A stretch of DNA of 64,000 nt, taken from contig JAIELK010000010.1 of assembly GCA_019753175.1 (NCBI GenBank), positions 62,001-126,000 on the forward strand, written 5' to 3'. This stretch comes from Hyphomonadaceae bacterium (GTDB lineage Bacteria > Pseudomonadota > Alphaproteobacteria > Caulobacterales > Aquidulcibacteraceae). A model generated the notes under the pieces. It did no database searches. It saw only the letters and a program-made list of their open reading frames with translations, and had not been told where the DNA came from. How positions within the stretch are numbered: position 1 is the stretch's first letter; each line of letters opens with the position of its first letter. Shown in pieces: positions 17,433 to 27,929 of this stretch. The position numbers were made by a program, and so were the translations under genes.

Positions 17433-18854
17433 ATGGCCGACGGCCTCGCAACCGAACTTGAAACCGCCCCCGAAATGGACTGGGACGCCGCCGAGCGGAT
17501 CCTCGCCGAGGCTGCGCGCGGGGCCGATGATGGCGAGATCTTCGTCGAGGAAAGTCGTGCTGAGAGTTTCTACTGGGATGACGGGCGGCTGAAGTCGGCC
17601 TCATACGACGCGAGCAATGGTTTCGGTCTGCGATTGGTCGCGGGCGAGCGCGCCGGCTACGGCCACGCCAACAGCTTCGACATCGGCAGCGTGGCGCGGG
17701 CGGCGGAAGCGGCGGTCGCAGCGAAGCTTGGCCATGACGGCTCTCTCGATGTCAGTCCCGCCAAGGTCAATCGCCAACTTTACGCTGACTTCGACCCCAT
17801 CGCCGCGCCAAGCTTTCAGCACAAGACCGGGCTGCTGGCCGAGATCGACGCCTACTGCCGCGCCAGGGATCCGCGCGTCGTACAGGTGGCGGCGACGCTC
17901 AGCGGCGCGCGTCGGGGGCTCACGATCCTTCGTCCCGACGGCGCCAAGCTCACGGATCACCGCCCGCTGGTTCGGCTCAACGTATCCGTTACCGTTGAGC
18001 GCGACGGCCGGCGTGAGAGCGGCTCAGCCGGCGCGGGCGGACGCGAGCCCTATGAGGTGTTCATCGCGCCCGAGCGCTGGAAGGCGCTGGCTGACGAAGC
18101 GCTGCGCATCGCGCTCGTCAACCTCGACGCCGTGCCGGCGCCGGCCGGCGAAATGGACGTCGTGCTTGGGCCCGGTTGGCCGGGCGTCTTGCTCCACGAA
18201 GCGGTGGGCCACGGCCTCGAAGGCGATTTCAACCGCAAGGGCACGTCCGCCTTTTCTGGCATGATTGGCCAACGCGTCGCCGCCCCTGGCGTGACCGTCG
18301 TTGACGACGGCGCCCTCGAAAACAGGCGCGGTTCGCTCAACATCGATGACGAAGGCACGCCAACGCAGCGGACCGTGCTCATCGAGGACGGCATTCTGAA
18401 GGGTTATCTGCAGGATCGCATGAATGCGCGCCTGACTGGGGTCGCGCCGACTGGCAACGGCCGCCGCGAAAGCTATGCGCATCGGCCGATGCCGCGCATG
18501 ACCAACACCTTCATGACCGCCGGCGACAAACACCCCGGCGAAATCCTCGCCAGCCTCAAGAGAGGCGTCTACGCCGTTAATTTCGGAGGCGGACAGGTTG
18601 ACATCACCTCCGGCAAGTTCGTGTTCCAATGCACCGAGGCGTATCTTGTCGAAGGCGGCAAGATCAAAGCGCCGATCAAGGGCGCAACCTTGATCGGCGA
18701 TGGGCCGAGCGCACTCACCCGCGTGAAAATGGTCGGCGACGACATGAAGCTCGATGAAGGGGTCGGCACATGCGGCAAAGCCGGACAGAGTGTGCCAGTA
18801 GGTGTGGGCCAACCGACACTGTACATCAGCGGACTTACAGTCGGCGGGATGTGA
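17433..18854 (+). CDS. tldD: TldD metalloprotease family protein
   Basis: 473 residues. The zinc motif HEAVGH (His255, Glu256, His260) followed by GLEGDFNRKG is the TldD signature; the N-terminal VEESRAESFYWDDGRLK and the C-terminal GICGKAGQ-like segment (GTCGKAGQSVPVGVGQP) are also family features. TldD normally pairs with TldE/PmbA to cleave unfolded peptides and, in some bacteria, to mature modified peptides. The tldE partner is not in this window. A GAGGA site precedes the ATG. Confidence 0.95.
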   Translation: MADGLATELETAPEMDWDAAERILAEAARGADDGEIFVEESRAESFYWDDGRLKSASYDASNGFGLRLVAGERAGYGHANSFDIGSVARAAEAAVAAKLGHDGSLDVSPAKVNRQLYADFDPIAAPSFQHKTGLLAEIDAYCRARDPRVVQVAATLSGARRGLTILRPDGAKLTDHRPLVRLNVSVTVERDGRRESGSAGAGGREPYEVFIAPERWKALADEALRIALVNLDAVPAPAGEMDVVLGPGWPGVLLHEAVGHGLEGDFNRKGTSAFSGMIGQRVAAPGVTVVDDGALENRRGSLNIDDEGTPTQRTVLIEDGILKGYLQDRMNARLTGVAPTGNGRRESYAHRPMPRMTNTFMTAGDKHPGEILASLKRGVYAVNFGGGQVDITSGKFVFQCTEAYLVEGGKIKAPIKGATLIGDGPSALTRVKMVGDDMKLDEGVGTCGKAGQSVPVGVGQPTLYISGLTVGGM

Positions 18855-18926
18855 AACGCGCGTTGCGCATTTACAATTCTACGAATCGAAGCAGAAGCTC
18901 GCGTCATCCCAAACGGGGAGGTTGAT

Positions 18927-19007
18927 ATGGCTGCGAAGAAGAAGACCACTACGAAAGCTGCGGGCAAAAAGACCGCCGCGAAAAAAGGCGCCAAGAAGGG
19001 CAAGTAA
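18927..19007 (+). CDS. 26-residue Lys/Ala-rich basic peptide
   Basis: Too short for the ORF track. It has an ATG, GGGGAGG 5 nt upstream and a TAA stop, and is followed 24 nt later by a strong terminator hairpin, so it looks like a real transcript end. The peptide contains 12 lysines and no acidic residue, in KKTAAKKGAKK-type repeats like the C-terminal tails of bacterial histone H1-like and HU proteins. DNA or RNA binding is likely from composition alone. It could be a trimmed relic of a longer histone-like protein. Confidence 0.65.
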   Translation: MAAKKKTTTKAAGKKTAAKKGAKKGK

Positions 19008-19030
19008 GCCCGGAAGGCATCGAGTTACGG

Positions 19031-19063
19031 GCGCCGTCGAGGGTCACCTCGGCGGCGCTTTCG
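19031..19063 (+). terminator. Rho-independent terminator after the basic peptide gene
   Basis: An 11-bp stem GCGCCGTCGAG / CTCGGCGGCGC (one G-U pair) with a 6-nt loop is followed by a TTTCGTTT tract. It should end the tldD/basic-peptide transcripts and insulate the TonB receptor gene. Confidence 0.75.
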
Positions 19064-19179
19064 TTTGCCCCCTTTGTCGATCCAACTCCCCAATTCGTCG
19101 AAAAGGCTCGTCAGCGCCTCAATTCGCCCCTAGGCGCCCGCCTGAAATGAGCCTGCAATCATGCAGCAATATGCGCAGT

Positions 19180-19210
19180 TCACGCCGTATGCGATCAAGG
19201 GACGGCGTGA
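19180..19210 (+). promoter_or_regulatory. Inverted repeat just upstream of the TonB-receptor ribosome-binding site
   Basis: TCACGCCGT (19180-19188) and ACGGCGTGA (19202-19210) form a 9-bp perfect dyad with a 13-nt loop. GGGAGGGG, the Shine-Dalgarno for the ATG at 19224, begins at the next base. It could be a repressor operator or an RNA hairpin controlling receptor translation; the sequence alone cannot decide. Confidence 0.45.
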
Positions 19211-19223
19211 GGGAGGGGACTGA

Positions 19224-21341
19224 ATGTGGCGCACAATGGCCTCGGTGCTGGCCTTGACGGGTGTGGCCTACGCCGACGAGACGCCGCCCGGGTCATTGCC
19301 CACGACCCCCCCGCCGACGTCTTCTCAGGGCCGTCTCTCATACGACGCCGCCTTCTTCGCTCAGTTTAGCCCTCAGAACGCCCTCGACATGGTGCGCCAG
19401 ACGCCGGGATTCTCGCTCGACGGCGGCGATGATCGCCGCGGTTTCTCGGGCGCTGTCGGCAATCTGCTGATCGACGGCCTACGCCCCAGCACCAAAAGCC
19501 AATCGCTTGAGGGCATTCTCTCGCGCATTCCCTCAAGCCAGGTGGTGCGCATTGAGGTGTTGCGCGGCGCGGACGTCGCCGGCGACGCCTCCGGCCAGAG
19601 CGTGCTGGTCAACGTGGTCCGCACGCCGAGCGCCGGGAGCGGGCTGTGGGAAGGCGGCTTCGAAAGCTTCGACGGCGGTTTCAAGCCGCGAGGCGAAACC
19701 TCCTATTCGGGCCGCAGCGGCCAAATCGAGTACGGTGTCGGCGCCTCCTTCTTCACCCAGGGCCGCTCGCTGCCCGGTTGGAGACGCATCACCGACACAA
19801 CCGGCGCTCTCGTCGAGACGGTCGACACGCCCTCGCCCCGCAACGTCAGGGAATTCACGCTCAATGGCAACGTAGCACTACCGCTGGCCGGCGGCAGGCT
19901 ATCCGCCAACGCGCAAGCCAATCGCTTCCGCTTCCACGTCGACAACGGACTCTTGTTCTTCAATCCGTCCGACACACCCACGCGCAGCTTCTTCAACGGC
20001 TTCACCGAACGCAGCGACAACTACGAACTCGGTCTCAACTACGACCGCGATATTGGCCCCTGGTCGCTGGGGCTGATCGGCCTCGTCAATCGCAACACTT
20101 ACGAAAGCCAGGAGGACGGCCGCTTCGAGGACGGGTTTGGTTCTGTCACCTCGACGTATCGGCAGGCAGTCACGCAGGAGAGCGGAGAGACGATCGGTCG
20201 CGTGAGCTTGGCGCGCGGCTTTGGCCAATCACACCGCATCGAGTTCGGCGCGGAGGCCGCGCTCAACTCGCTCGACCAGGGCCTAAGTTTTGTCGAGGAC
20301 GGAACCGCCGTGTTCATCCCCAACTCTAACGTTCTGGTAGAGGAGGAGCGTGCTGAAGTCTTCGGCTCGCACAATTGGCGGCCAGCGCCGTCCTGGTCCC
20401 TGGAGACGCGGCTCGCGTGGGAAACCTCGACGCTGACCTTCAGCGGCGACGACAACCAGACCGTCGAGCTATCGTTCTGGAAGCCCTCGGTGCAATTGTC
20501 GCGCACATTCGCCGGCAACAATCAGCTGCGCCTGCGCTATTACCGCGACGTCGGCCAACTCGACTTCGGCGATTTCGTATCGGCGGCGTCAGTGGCGGAC
20601 GCGATTATCTCGGGCGGCAATACCGACCTCGTGCCGCAGACCGATTGGCGCACCGAACTTGGTGGCGACTTCCGCTTTCCAGGCGGGGCGGCGCTGGGGG
20701 TTACGCTGACCCATCATCGCTACGGCGATGTCGCCGACCTCGTACAACTGGTTTTTCCGAACCCCGACGAGGATCCTGGCGATCCCGACGACGACTTCAT
20801 CCGCTTCGATGCGCCCGGCAATATCGGCGACGCCGAAGCGATCAGCCTGGACGTGAACTTCTCCACCCCGATCCGCTTCATCCCTGGCGGCCGCCTGACG
20901 ATCGAGGGGTCGTTGTGGGACACCGAAGTCACCGATCCCGTCACCGGACAGCCGCGGATCATCTCCTTCCAACGGGAATCGGAAGTAGAAATCGAGTTTC
21001 GGCAGGACTTGAGCGCGCACAAGCTCGCGTGGGGCGTTAGCTTTGAGAAGGAAGGGGAGTTCCAAGCCTATCGTTACAACGAAATCGACACCAGCGAGGA
21101 AGGCCCCTGGGTGGACCTATGGGTCGAGACGACAGCGCTGCCGAACAACATGCGCCTGCGCGCCATCGCCGCCAATGTCCTCGACGGTACGATCAACCGC
21201 GACCGCCGCTTCTTCGGCGCGCCGGGCGACGGCGATCCGACCAACGACGACCGCTCCGGCCCGTTCCTGGGCCGTGACCTGCGCGAGCGCCAATTTGCTC
21301 AGGCGCCGTGGCTAATCATAGAGCTCAGCGGGCGGTTCTGA
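19224..21341 (+). CDS. TonB-dependent outer membrane receptor
   Basis: 705 residues. A short signal peptide ends at ...LTGVAYA. The plug domain at about 40-150 includes LDMVRQTPGFSLDGGDDRRGFSG-type sequence, LLIDGLRPSTKSQSLEGILSRIP and the IEVLRGADVAGDASGQ turn. The remainder alternates beta strands typical of a 22-strand barrel and ends with aromatic WLIIELSGRF, a BAM-recognised C-terminal phenylalanine. The protein would import a siderophore, oligosaccharide or other ligand using TonB energy; the ligand is unknown. A possible regulatory inverted repeat lies directly upstream, and no transport partner genes adjoin it. Confidence 0.9.
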   Translation: MWRTMASVLALTGVAYADETPPGSLPTTPPPTSSQGRLSYDAAFFAQFSPQNALDMVRQTPGFSLDGGDDRRGFSGAVGNLLIDGLRPSTKSQSLEGILSRIPSSQVVRIEVLRGADVAGDASGQSVLVNVVRTPSAGSGLWEGGFESFDGGFKPRGETSYSGRSGQIEYGVGASFFTQGRSLPGWRRITDTTGALVETVDTPSPRNVREFTLNGNVALPLAGGRLSANAQANRFRFHVDNGLLFFNPSDTPTRSFFNGFTERSDNYELGLNYDRDIGPWSLGLIGLVNRNTYESQEDGRFEDGFGSVTSTYRQAVTQESGETIGRVSLARGFGQSHRIEFGAEAALNSLDQGLSFVEDGTAVFIPNSNVLVEEERAEVFGSHNWRPAPSWSLETRLAWETSTLTFSGDDNQTVELSFWKPSVQLSRTFAGNNQLRLRYYRDVGQLDFGDFVSAASVADAIISGGNTDLVPQTDWRTELGGDFRFPGGAALGVTLTHHRYGDVADLVQLVFPNPDEDPGDPDDDFIRFDAPGNIGDAEAISLDVNFSTPIRFIPGGRLTIEGSLWDTEVTDPVTGQPRIISFQRESEVEIEFRQDLSAHKLAWGVSFEKEGEFQAYRYNEIDTSEEGPWVDLWVETTALPNNMRLRAIAANVLDGTINRDRRFFGAPGDGDPTNDDRSGPFLGRDLRERQFAQAPWLIIELSGRF

Positions 21342-21402
21342 GGCGCTAAGGACAAACATCGAAGGGCTGACGAACTGCTTCAGCACTGGCAAATTGCCCA
21401 GC

Positions 21403-22065
21403 GTGAAGCCATTCACCACCGACGACCTCATCGCTTGCTATCGTCGCGGCGTCTTCCCGATGGCCGAGAGCCGCGAGGATGCCGGCTTCTTCATCTTCGA
21501 TCCGGACCAGCGCTGCATCATCCCGCTGGACCGGTTCCACCTTTCGCGCCGGCTCGCCCGAACCCTGCGCCAGGACAAGTTCCGGTTCACCATTGATCGC
21601 AGCTTCGAGGCTGTGATCGACGGCTGCGCGGCGCCGCGCAGCGGGCGCGAAGACACCTGGATCAATCCCGACATCCGCACGCTCTATCTCGAAATGCACG
21701 AGCGCGGGCTAGCGCACAGTGTTGAGACACGAATAGGCGACGAGTTGGTGGGCGGCCTCTATGGCGTCGCCCTCGGCGGTGTGTTCTTTGGAGAGAGCAT
21801 GTTTTCGCGCGTCACTGACGCCAGCAAGGCGGCGCTTGCGTATCTGGTAGCGCGGCTGCGCTTCGGCGGCTTCAAACTGCTGGACGCGCAGTTCACTACG
21901 CCGCACCTCGAACAATTTGGCGCGCAGACGCTGCCGCGAAGGATATTCCACGCGCTGCTCGGCGCCGCGCTGGAGGCCCACGCCGATTTTTGCGCTATGA
22001 ACGAGCACGTCGGAGGCGCCGACCTAGTGGACATCCTGGGGCCGTCCGCCCCCTTCAATCACTGA
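21403..22065 (+). CDS. aat: Leucyl/phenylalanyl-tRNA--protein transferase
   Basis: 220 residues from the GTG at 21403; a TTG three codons earlier (21394) is the alternative, there is no in-frame ATG, and neither has a clear Shine-Dalgarno. Aat adds Leu or Phe to proteins with N-terminal Arg or Lys, feeding them to ClpAP (N-end rule). Family segments are YRRGVFPMAE, RCIIPLDRFHLSRRL, TWINPDIRTLYLEMHERGLAHSVE, GGLYGVALGGVFFGESMFS and LLDAQFTTPHLEQFGA. It lies 61 nt after the TonB receptor and converges on serS. Confidence 0.95.
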   Translation: MKPFTTDDLIACYRRGVFPMAESREDAGFFIFDPDQRCIIPLDRFHLSRRLARTLRQDKFRFTIDRSFEAVIDGCAAPRSGREDTWINPDIRTLYLEMHERGLAHSVETRIGDELVGGLYGVALGGVFFGESMFSRVTDASKAALAYLVARLRFGGFKLLDAQFTTPHLEQFGAQTLPRRIFHALLGAALEAHADFCAMNEHVGGADLVDILGPSAPFNH

Positions 22066-22130
22066 CCTCTGCGCGCACAGGATGACGGAGACAAGTTTGC
22101 GCATCGAGCGTGGATCACGCGTCCGATGCT

Positions 22131-23737
<1,607 letters not shown>

Positions 23738-24571
23738 CTACTCCGCCGCGGCAGCCGCCGCAGTCTCGGCGGCCTCCCGCTTGTCCTGAGCGGCGCGGAT
23801 GAGCGCTACGAGCCATATCGAAATCTCGTAGAGCCCGTACATGGGAATGGCCATCAGCATCATCGAGATCACGTCGGGCGGCGTAACCAGTGAAGAAAAC
23901 GCTGCGATGCCGACTATTGCGTAGCGCCGGCCCCGCCGCAGCATCCCAGCATTGACAACGCCGATCCGTCCCAGCAGCGACAGCACGACGGGCATCTGAA
24001 AACAGAGCCCAAAAGCGAGCACCAACGTCATCACCAAGCCCAGATACTCGTCGACTTTCGGCAAGTAGCGGACTTGCACCGGGCCGTCCGTGATCTCCTG
24101 TTTCAGCGCGAACTCGAGGGCGAACGGCATCGCGATGAAGAAAACGAACGCGCAGCCCAGCAGGAACATGATCGGCGCGGCGACCAAGAAGGGCGCGACA
24201 GCACTGCGCTCACGCCGGTAAAGGCCCGGGGCGATAAACGCATAGGCTTGGTAGGCAATCACCGGGAACGCGACGATCACGGCGGCAAACAGCGCCACCT
24301 GCAGCTGGACAAAGAAAAAGCCGAAGGCGTGCGTGTTGTAGAGCGTAAGCGCTTGATCTGCTTGATCGGGGTGTACGTCGCGTATGGCGGCAAGGAACGG
24401 CTCGACCAAGAACTCGAAGATCGGCTTGGAAACGAAAAAGCAGCCGACGAACGCCACGACCAGCGCAATGACGGCCACAACAAGCCGGTTCCGCAGCTCT
24501 GTCAGATGGTCGAGCAGCGGCGCGCGCGAGGCGTCGATCTCCTCTTCGTCGGATGCGCGCGCTCTCGTCAT
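23738..24571 (-). CDS. tatC: Sec-independent (Tat) translocase subunit TatC
   Basis: 277 residues with six membrane helices. The N-terminal PLLDHLTELRNRL is the TatC signature that binds twin-arginine signal peptides; the periplasmic and cytosolic loops, including LYRRERSAVAPF, follow the family pattern. The C-terminal tail is alanine-rich. Its ATG overlaps the tatB stop (ATGA). It forms the receptor complex with TatB. Confidence 0.97.
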   Translation of the reverse strand: MTRARASDEEEIDASRAPLLDHLTELRNRLVVAVIALVVAFVGCFFVSKPIFEFLVEPFLAAIRDVHPDQADQALTLYNTHAFGFFFVQLQVALFAAVIVAFPVIAYQAYAFIAPGLYRRERSAVAPFLVAAPIMFLLGCAFVFFIAMPFALEFALKQEITDGPVQVRYLPKVDEYLGLVMTLVLAFGLCFQMPVVLSLLGRIGVVNAGMLRRGRRYAIVGIAAFSSLVTPPDVISMMLMAIPMYGLYEISIWLVALIRAAQDKREAAETAAAAAAE

Positions 24572-25071
24572 GGGGCGCTCCGCACCGGCGTCGGCGCTGT
24601 GGTGGGGTTAGATTGCGGGGATGCCTGATCACGGCCTTGTTGCGCCGCTCGGGCTGGTTCGAGCTCGTCGCCGAGCAGTCCCTCGACTTCGAATTCAACG
24701 CTCTCCGACGCCGCCTCGGAGGACAAAGCGTCGTCCGACGTCAGCGCCGGCCGGTTCGACCGGGTATCCGTCGTGGGCTTGGAGACCCCGGCATAGTCCT
24801 CCAGTGTCGGCAGCGCTTTGGTGATGTCGTTTGCGAGGCTGTTGAGATTAGTCGTCTGGCGCAAAGCTTCAACTTCGCGCTTCAGCTCGTCGAGTTCCGC
24901 CTGGCGCGCCAATTCGTCAAAGCCGGTTCGAAACTCCTGGGCCATACCGCGCAGCCGCGCTGTCCAGCGCCCGAGCTTGCGCAGCATGAGCGGCAAGTCT
25001 TTGGGCCCGATCACCACCAGGGCGAGCACGCCAAGGAGTATAATCTCCTGAAAGCCGAGACTCGGCAGCAT
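24568..25071 (-). CDS. tatB: Sec-independent (Tat) translocase subunit TatB
   Basis: 167 residues. One membrane helix (GFQEIILLGVLALVVIGPKDLP) is followed by an amphipathic helix (LMLRKLGRWTARLRGMAQEF) and a long variable charged tail, the standard TatB plan. It sits between tatA (19-nt gap) and tatC (4-nt overlap). With TatC it recognises folded substrates carrying twin-arginine signals. Confidence 0.95.
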   Translation of the reverse strand: MLPSLGFQEIILLGVLALVVIGPKDLPLMLRKLGRWTARLRGMAQEFRTGFDELARQAELDELKREVEALRQTTNLNSLANDITKALPTLEDYAGVSKPTTDTRSNRPALTSDDALSSEAASESVEFEVEGLLGDELEPARAAQQGRDQASPQSNPTTAPTPVRSAP

Positions 25072-25090
25072 AGGTTGCCCTCAACGCGCG

Positions 25091-25321
25091 TTAGCGCGAC
25101 GCCTGGTCTTCGGAGCGCTCGGTGCGCTCGGTTCGGTCCTGCACTTGGCGAGGCGCCTCGGGGACCTGATTCTGATCTTGCGGGTCGGACAGGCCTTTGC
25201 GGAAGCCCTTTATGCCTTTGCCAAGGTCTTCCATGAGGCCCGAAATGCGACCCGGCCGGCTAAACAGTAGAAACGCCAACGCCAAGACGATGAGTAATGG
25301 GATCAAACCTGGGAAATGCAT
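25091..25321 (-). CDS. tatA: Sec-independent (Tat) translocase subunit TatA
   Basis: 76 residues. The short membrane helix (GLIPLLIVLALAFLLF) is followed by the hinge and amphipathic helix SGLMEDLGKGIKGFRKGL, which matches TatA/E closely; the tail is Gln/Glu/Arg-rich. TatA oligomers form the conducting part of the translocase. First of tatA-tatB-tatC, 25 nt after scpB. Confidence 0.95.
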   Translation of the reverse strand: MHFPGLIPLLIVLALAFLLFSRPGRISGLMEDLGKGIKGFRKGLSDPQDQNQVPEAPRQVQDRTERTERSEDQASR

Positions 25322-25346
25322 GTCGTGCTCCTTGGGCCCGGACGCC

Positions 25347-26075
25347 CTATTCGTCTTGTTTCATATGATCCACGAAAAAGTCGGCGGCGTCGTCTGTTTC
25401 CGACAGCGGCTCTTCGTCCGCCGCCGTCTCCTCGCTCGGCCTTGGCATGTCGAGCTGCGCGGCCGCCCGCGGATCAAGCAACCCTAGCGACTGGAGATCG
25501 TCCTTGCCTGGGAGCGCGTCAAGCGAGGTCAGGCCAAAGTGGCCGAGGAAAGCGTCGGTCGTTCCAAAGGTGAGTGGCCGCCCCGGGCTGCGCCGGCGAC
25601 CCCGCGGCTTGATCCAGCCCAGCTCAAGCAACAGTTCCATCGAACCCCGCGACAAGCTGACGCCTCGGATATCCTCGATTTCAGCCCGGGTCACGGGCTG
25701 GTGGTAGGCTATCACCGCAAGGGTTTCGAGCGCCGCCTTTGGCAGCCGCTTCGGCGTTTCCCGCTCTTCGCGGAACAAGCCGCCAAGGTCCGGTGCGGAT
25801 TGGAAGCGCCAGCCAGCCCCGGTCTCAACCAACTCGACTCCGCGCCCGGCGTAATCAGCCTTGAGCTTCATCAACACCGAAGCGATGTCGACCCCGGGCC
25901 CAAGCCTTTCGGCGAGCACCTGGGCGGGGACCGGTTGGCCGCCGGCAAACAGCAAAGCTTCGGCGGCCCGAACGGCGTCGGCGGAAGGGGGCGGCTTGCG
26001 CGGAGGGTCGCCATCGCCGAACGCGTCTTCGATCCGGCGCATGGCTTCAGCGTGCGGGGGTTCTTGAGCGCTCAT
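25347..26075 (-). CDS. scpB: Segregation and condensation protein B
   Basis: 242 residues. Tandem winged helices are recognisable from RAAEALLFAGGQPV, LETLAVIAYHQPVTRAEIEDIRGV and the C-terminal GRPLTFGTTDAFLGHFGL. A low-complexity acidic tail of about 50 residues follows. ScpB dimers bind ScpA and regulate the SMC condensin complex on the chromosome. Its ATG overlaps the scpA stop (ATGA). The smc gene is not in the window. Confidence 0.95.
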   Translation of the reverse strand: MSAQEPPHAEAMRRIEDAFGDGDPPRKPPPSADAVRAAEALLFAGGQPVPAQVLAERLGPGVDIASVLMKLKADYAGRGVELVETGAGWRFQSAPDLGGLFREERETPKRLPKAALETLAVIAYHQPVTRAEIEDIRGVSLSRGSMELLLELGWIKPRGRRRSPGRPLTFGTTDAFLGHFGLTSLDALPGKDDLQSLGLLDPRAAAQLDMPRPSEETAADEEPLSETDDAADFFVDHMKQDE

Positions 26076-26890
26076 TCGCGTGTCGCTTCGTGAGTCGCGC
26101 GCGCGCGAACAAAAAGCGGCGCAAAGGCCTCGGCCTGCCGAAGCTCTGTCTTGCCCTCACGGGTCAATTCGAGCGCCGCGCCAAACGTGGATGCGAGGTA
26201 GCTCTCAGGCGGCGGCGCATCTGGCCCGACCCCGGCGCCCGCCAACGCCTCTAAGGCGCGCCATTGCTCCAGCCTCGCGAGCGCTTGTTCCAGTTTCTTG
26301 CGAGCGGTCTCGATAGGGTACGCGCGCCGCAACGTTGTCTGGTACGCGCGCTTCCGCACCGACCGCGCACGCTCTGCACAATAGGCGTTTAGCAGATCGT
26401 AGAGATCGGCGCGCCACGCCGTCGCCTTCGTCAAGACAGTCGCTTGTGGTTGTCCATTCAAGAAGACGTCACGGCCGAGCTGCGGCAGCTCATCGAGTTT
26501 TTTCGCGGCCACGCGCGCCGCAGCTAGGTTCACCAGCTTCCGCCGCAGAGCCGCCTCAAGCACAAGCGGATCAGGCTCGTCGGGCGGCAGCTGCGGCTTT
26601 GGAACCAGCAAGCGCGACTTCAGCAGCGTCAGCCAAGCCGCCATAACAAGATAGTCGCCGGCGATCTCCATGTTTGCCGCGCGAACCTCGGCTATGAAGG
26701 CCAGATACTGGTCCGCAATCTCTCCTACCGAGACGCAAGCCAAGTCGATCTTCCGAGTGCGCGCCAGCTCAAGCAGCACGTGCAGCGGGCCCTCAAAAGC
26801 GTCGAGCGCGACACGCAAGGCTTCCGCGCCCTCCGCCTCCTCAGCGGCGGCTAAGTCGAGATCGAGTTGCTCGTCCTGGTTCGCCATCAT
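26072..26890 (-). CDS. scpA: Segregation and condensation protein A (kleisin)
   Basis: 272 residues from the first of two adjacent ATGs at 26890; the track start at 26983 reads back into nagZ. The N-terminal FEGPLHVLLELARTRKIDL is the conserved SMC-neck-binding region, followed by AGDYLVMAAWLTLLKSRLL, a basic central section and a C-terminal winged helix. ScpA bridges the SMC heads. It starts 7 nt after the nagZ stop. Confidence 0.94.
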   Translation of the reverse strand: MMANQDEQLDLDLAAAEEAEGAEALRVALDAFEGPLHVLLELARTRKIDLACVSVGEIADQYLAFIAEVRAANMEIAGDYLVMAAWLTLLKSRLLVPKPQLPPDEPDPLVLEAALRRKLVNLAAARVAAKKLDELPQLGRDVFLNGQPQATVLTKATAWRADLYDLLNAYCAERARSVRKRAYQTTLRRAYPIETARKKLEQALARLEQWRALEALAGAGVGPDAPPPESYLASTFGAALELTREGKTELRQAEAFAPLFVRARATHEATRE

Positions 26891-26897
26891 GCTGACG

Positions 26898-27920
26898 CTA
26901 GCGCGTCTCCAGATCCTGCAACAGCGCCTTGAAGCGGGCCCATCCCGCTTCGGTGTCGAAAGGCTCGGGCGCGCGGGCCGCAATCGCCTCGACGGCCTGG
27001 GCTCGCGCCAGCGCTTCTCCCGCGAGCGGCTTACACGCGCTGGCTACAGCTTCCATATCTTTCAACACCCCGGAGCATTGAAGCACAACCTCACACCCCG
27101 CATCGAGTGCGGCGGCGGCGCGATTTCGCAAATCCCCAACAACGGCGAGCGCCTTCATATCGAGGTCGTCCGTCATCAGCAGACCCCGGAAGCCGATCTT
27201 TTCGCGAATGACCGAGCGGATCACGCTAGGCGAGCAGGTGCCCGGATTGGCCTCATCCCATGCCTCATAGATGATGTGCGCGGTCAGCGCCGCCTCCGCG
27301 TCCGCGAGCGCCATGAATGGCGACAAATCGTTGGCGAGATCGAGCGCCGAAGCGACGACACGCGGAAGCGTGAAGTGCGTGTCTGAGGTGGCGCGGCCGT
27401 GCCCCGGCATGTGTTTGATGCAACCAGCCACACCACCCGCATGCAACGCGCTCAGTGCAGCGCGCGCGAGGTTCGATATGACATCGGGTTTCGCTGAAAA
27501 GGCGCGGTCGCCCACGACCACCGGGTCCGCGCCGGCCACCGGAACGTCGAGCACCGGCGCGAAGTCGGCGTTGACTCCGATCTCGCGCAGTTCGTGCGCA
27601 ATCAGCCGGTGGCCGAGCGAGCACGCCTCGAGCGCACGCTCGGGGTCTTGGGAATAGAGATCGCCGTATCGTGCAGCGGCCGGCCAGACCGGCCATTCAG
27701 GCGCTTTGAGGCGCGCCACACGGCCGCCTTCCTGGTCAATCCAGATAAGGCAATCGCGACCAAGCGCTGCGCGAAGATCGGCGCACAAGCGCCGCGCTTG
27801 CACATTCGTCACACAGGCTTCTCGAAAAAGGATCAGCGCCCACGGCGACGTCTCCCGCAGGAACGCGCGCAAGTCGTCGTCAACTTTGGCTTGGCGAATA
27901 CCGAGGGCGCAAGAGAGCAT
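26898..27920 (-). CDS. nagZ: Beta-N-acetylhexosaminidase (peptidoglycan recycling)
   Basis: 340 residues, a GH3 TIM barrel. KHMPGHGRATSDTH holds the conserved His/Asp dyad loop, LLMTDDLDMKAL the catalytic nucleophile aspartate and WIDQEGGRVARL the substrate-binding region. NagZ removes GlcNAc from 1,6-anhydroMurNAc-peptides in the cytosol, the step after lytic transglycosylases such as MltA, which is also in this window. It starts 9 nt after the SPOR gene stop. Confidence 0.95.
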   Translation of the reverse strand: MLSCALGIRQAKVDDDLRAFLRETSPWALILFREACVTNVQARRLCADLRAALGRDCLIWIDQEGGRVARLKAPEWPVWPAAARYGDLYSQDPERALEACSLGHRLIAHELREIGVNADFAPVLDVPVAGADPVVVGDRAFSAKPDVISNLARAALSALHAGGVAGCIKHMPGHGRATSDTHFTLPRVVASALDLANDLSPFMALADAEAALTAHIIYEAWDEANPGTCSPSVIRSVIREKIGFRGLLMTDDLDMKALAVVGDLRNRAAAALDAGCEVVLQCSGVLKDMEAVASACKPLAGEALARAQAVEAIAARAPEPFDTEAGWARFKALLQDLETR

Positions 27921-27929
27921 CGTCGCCGC

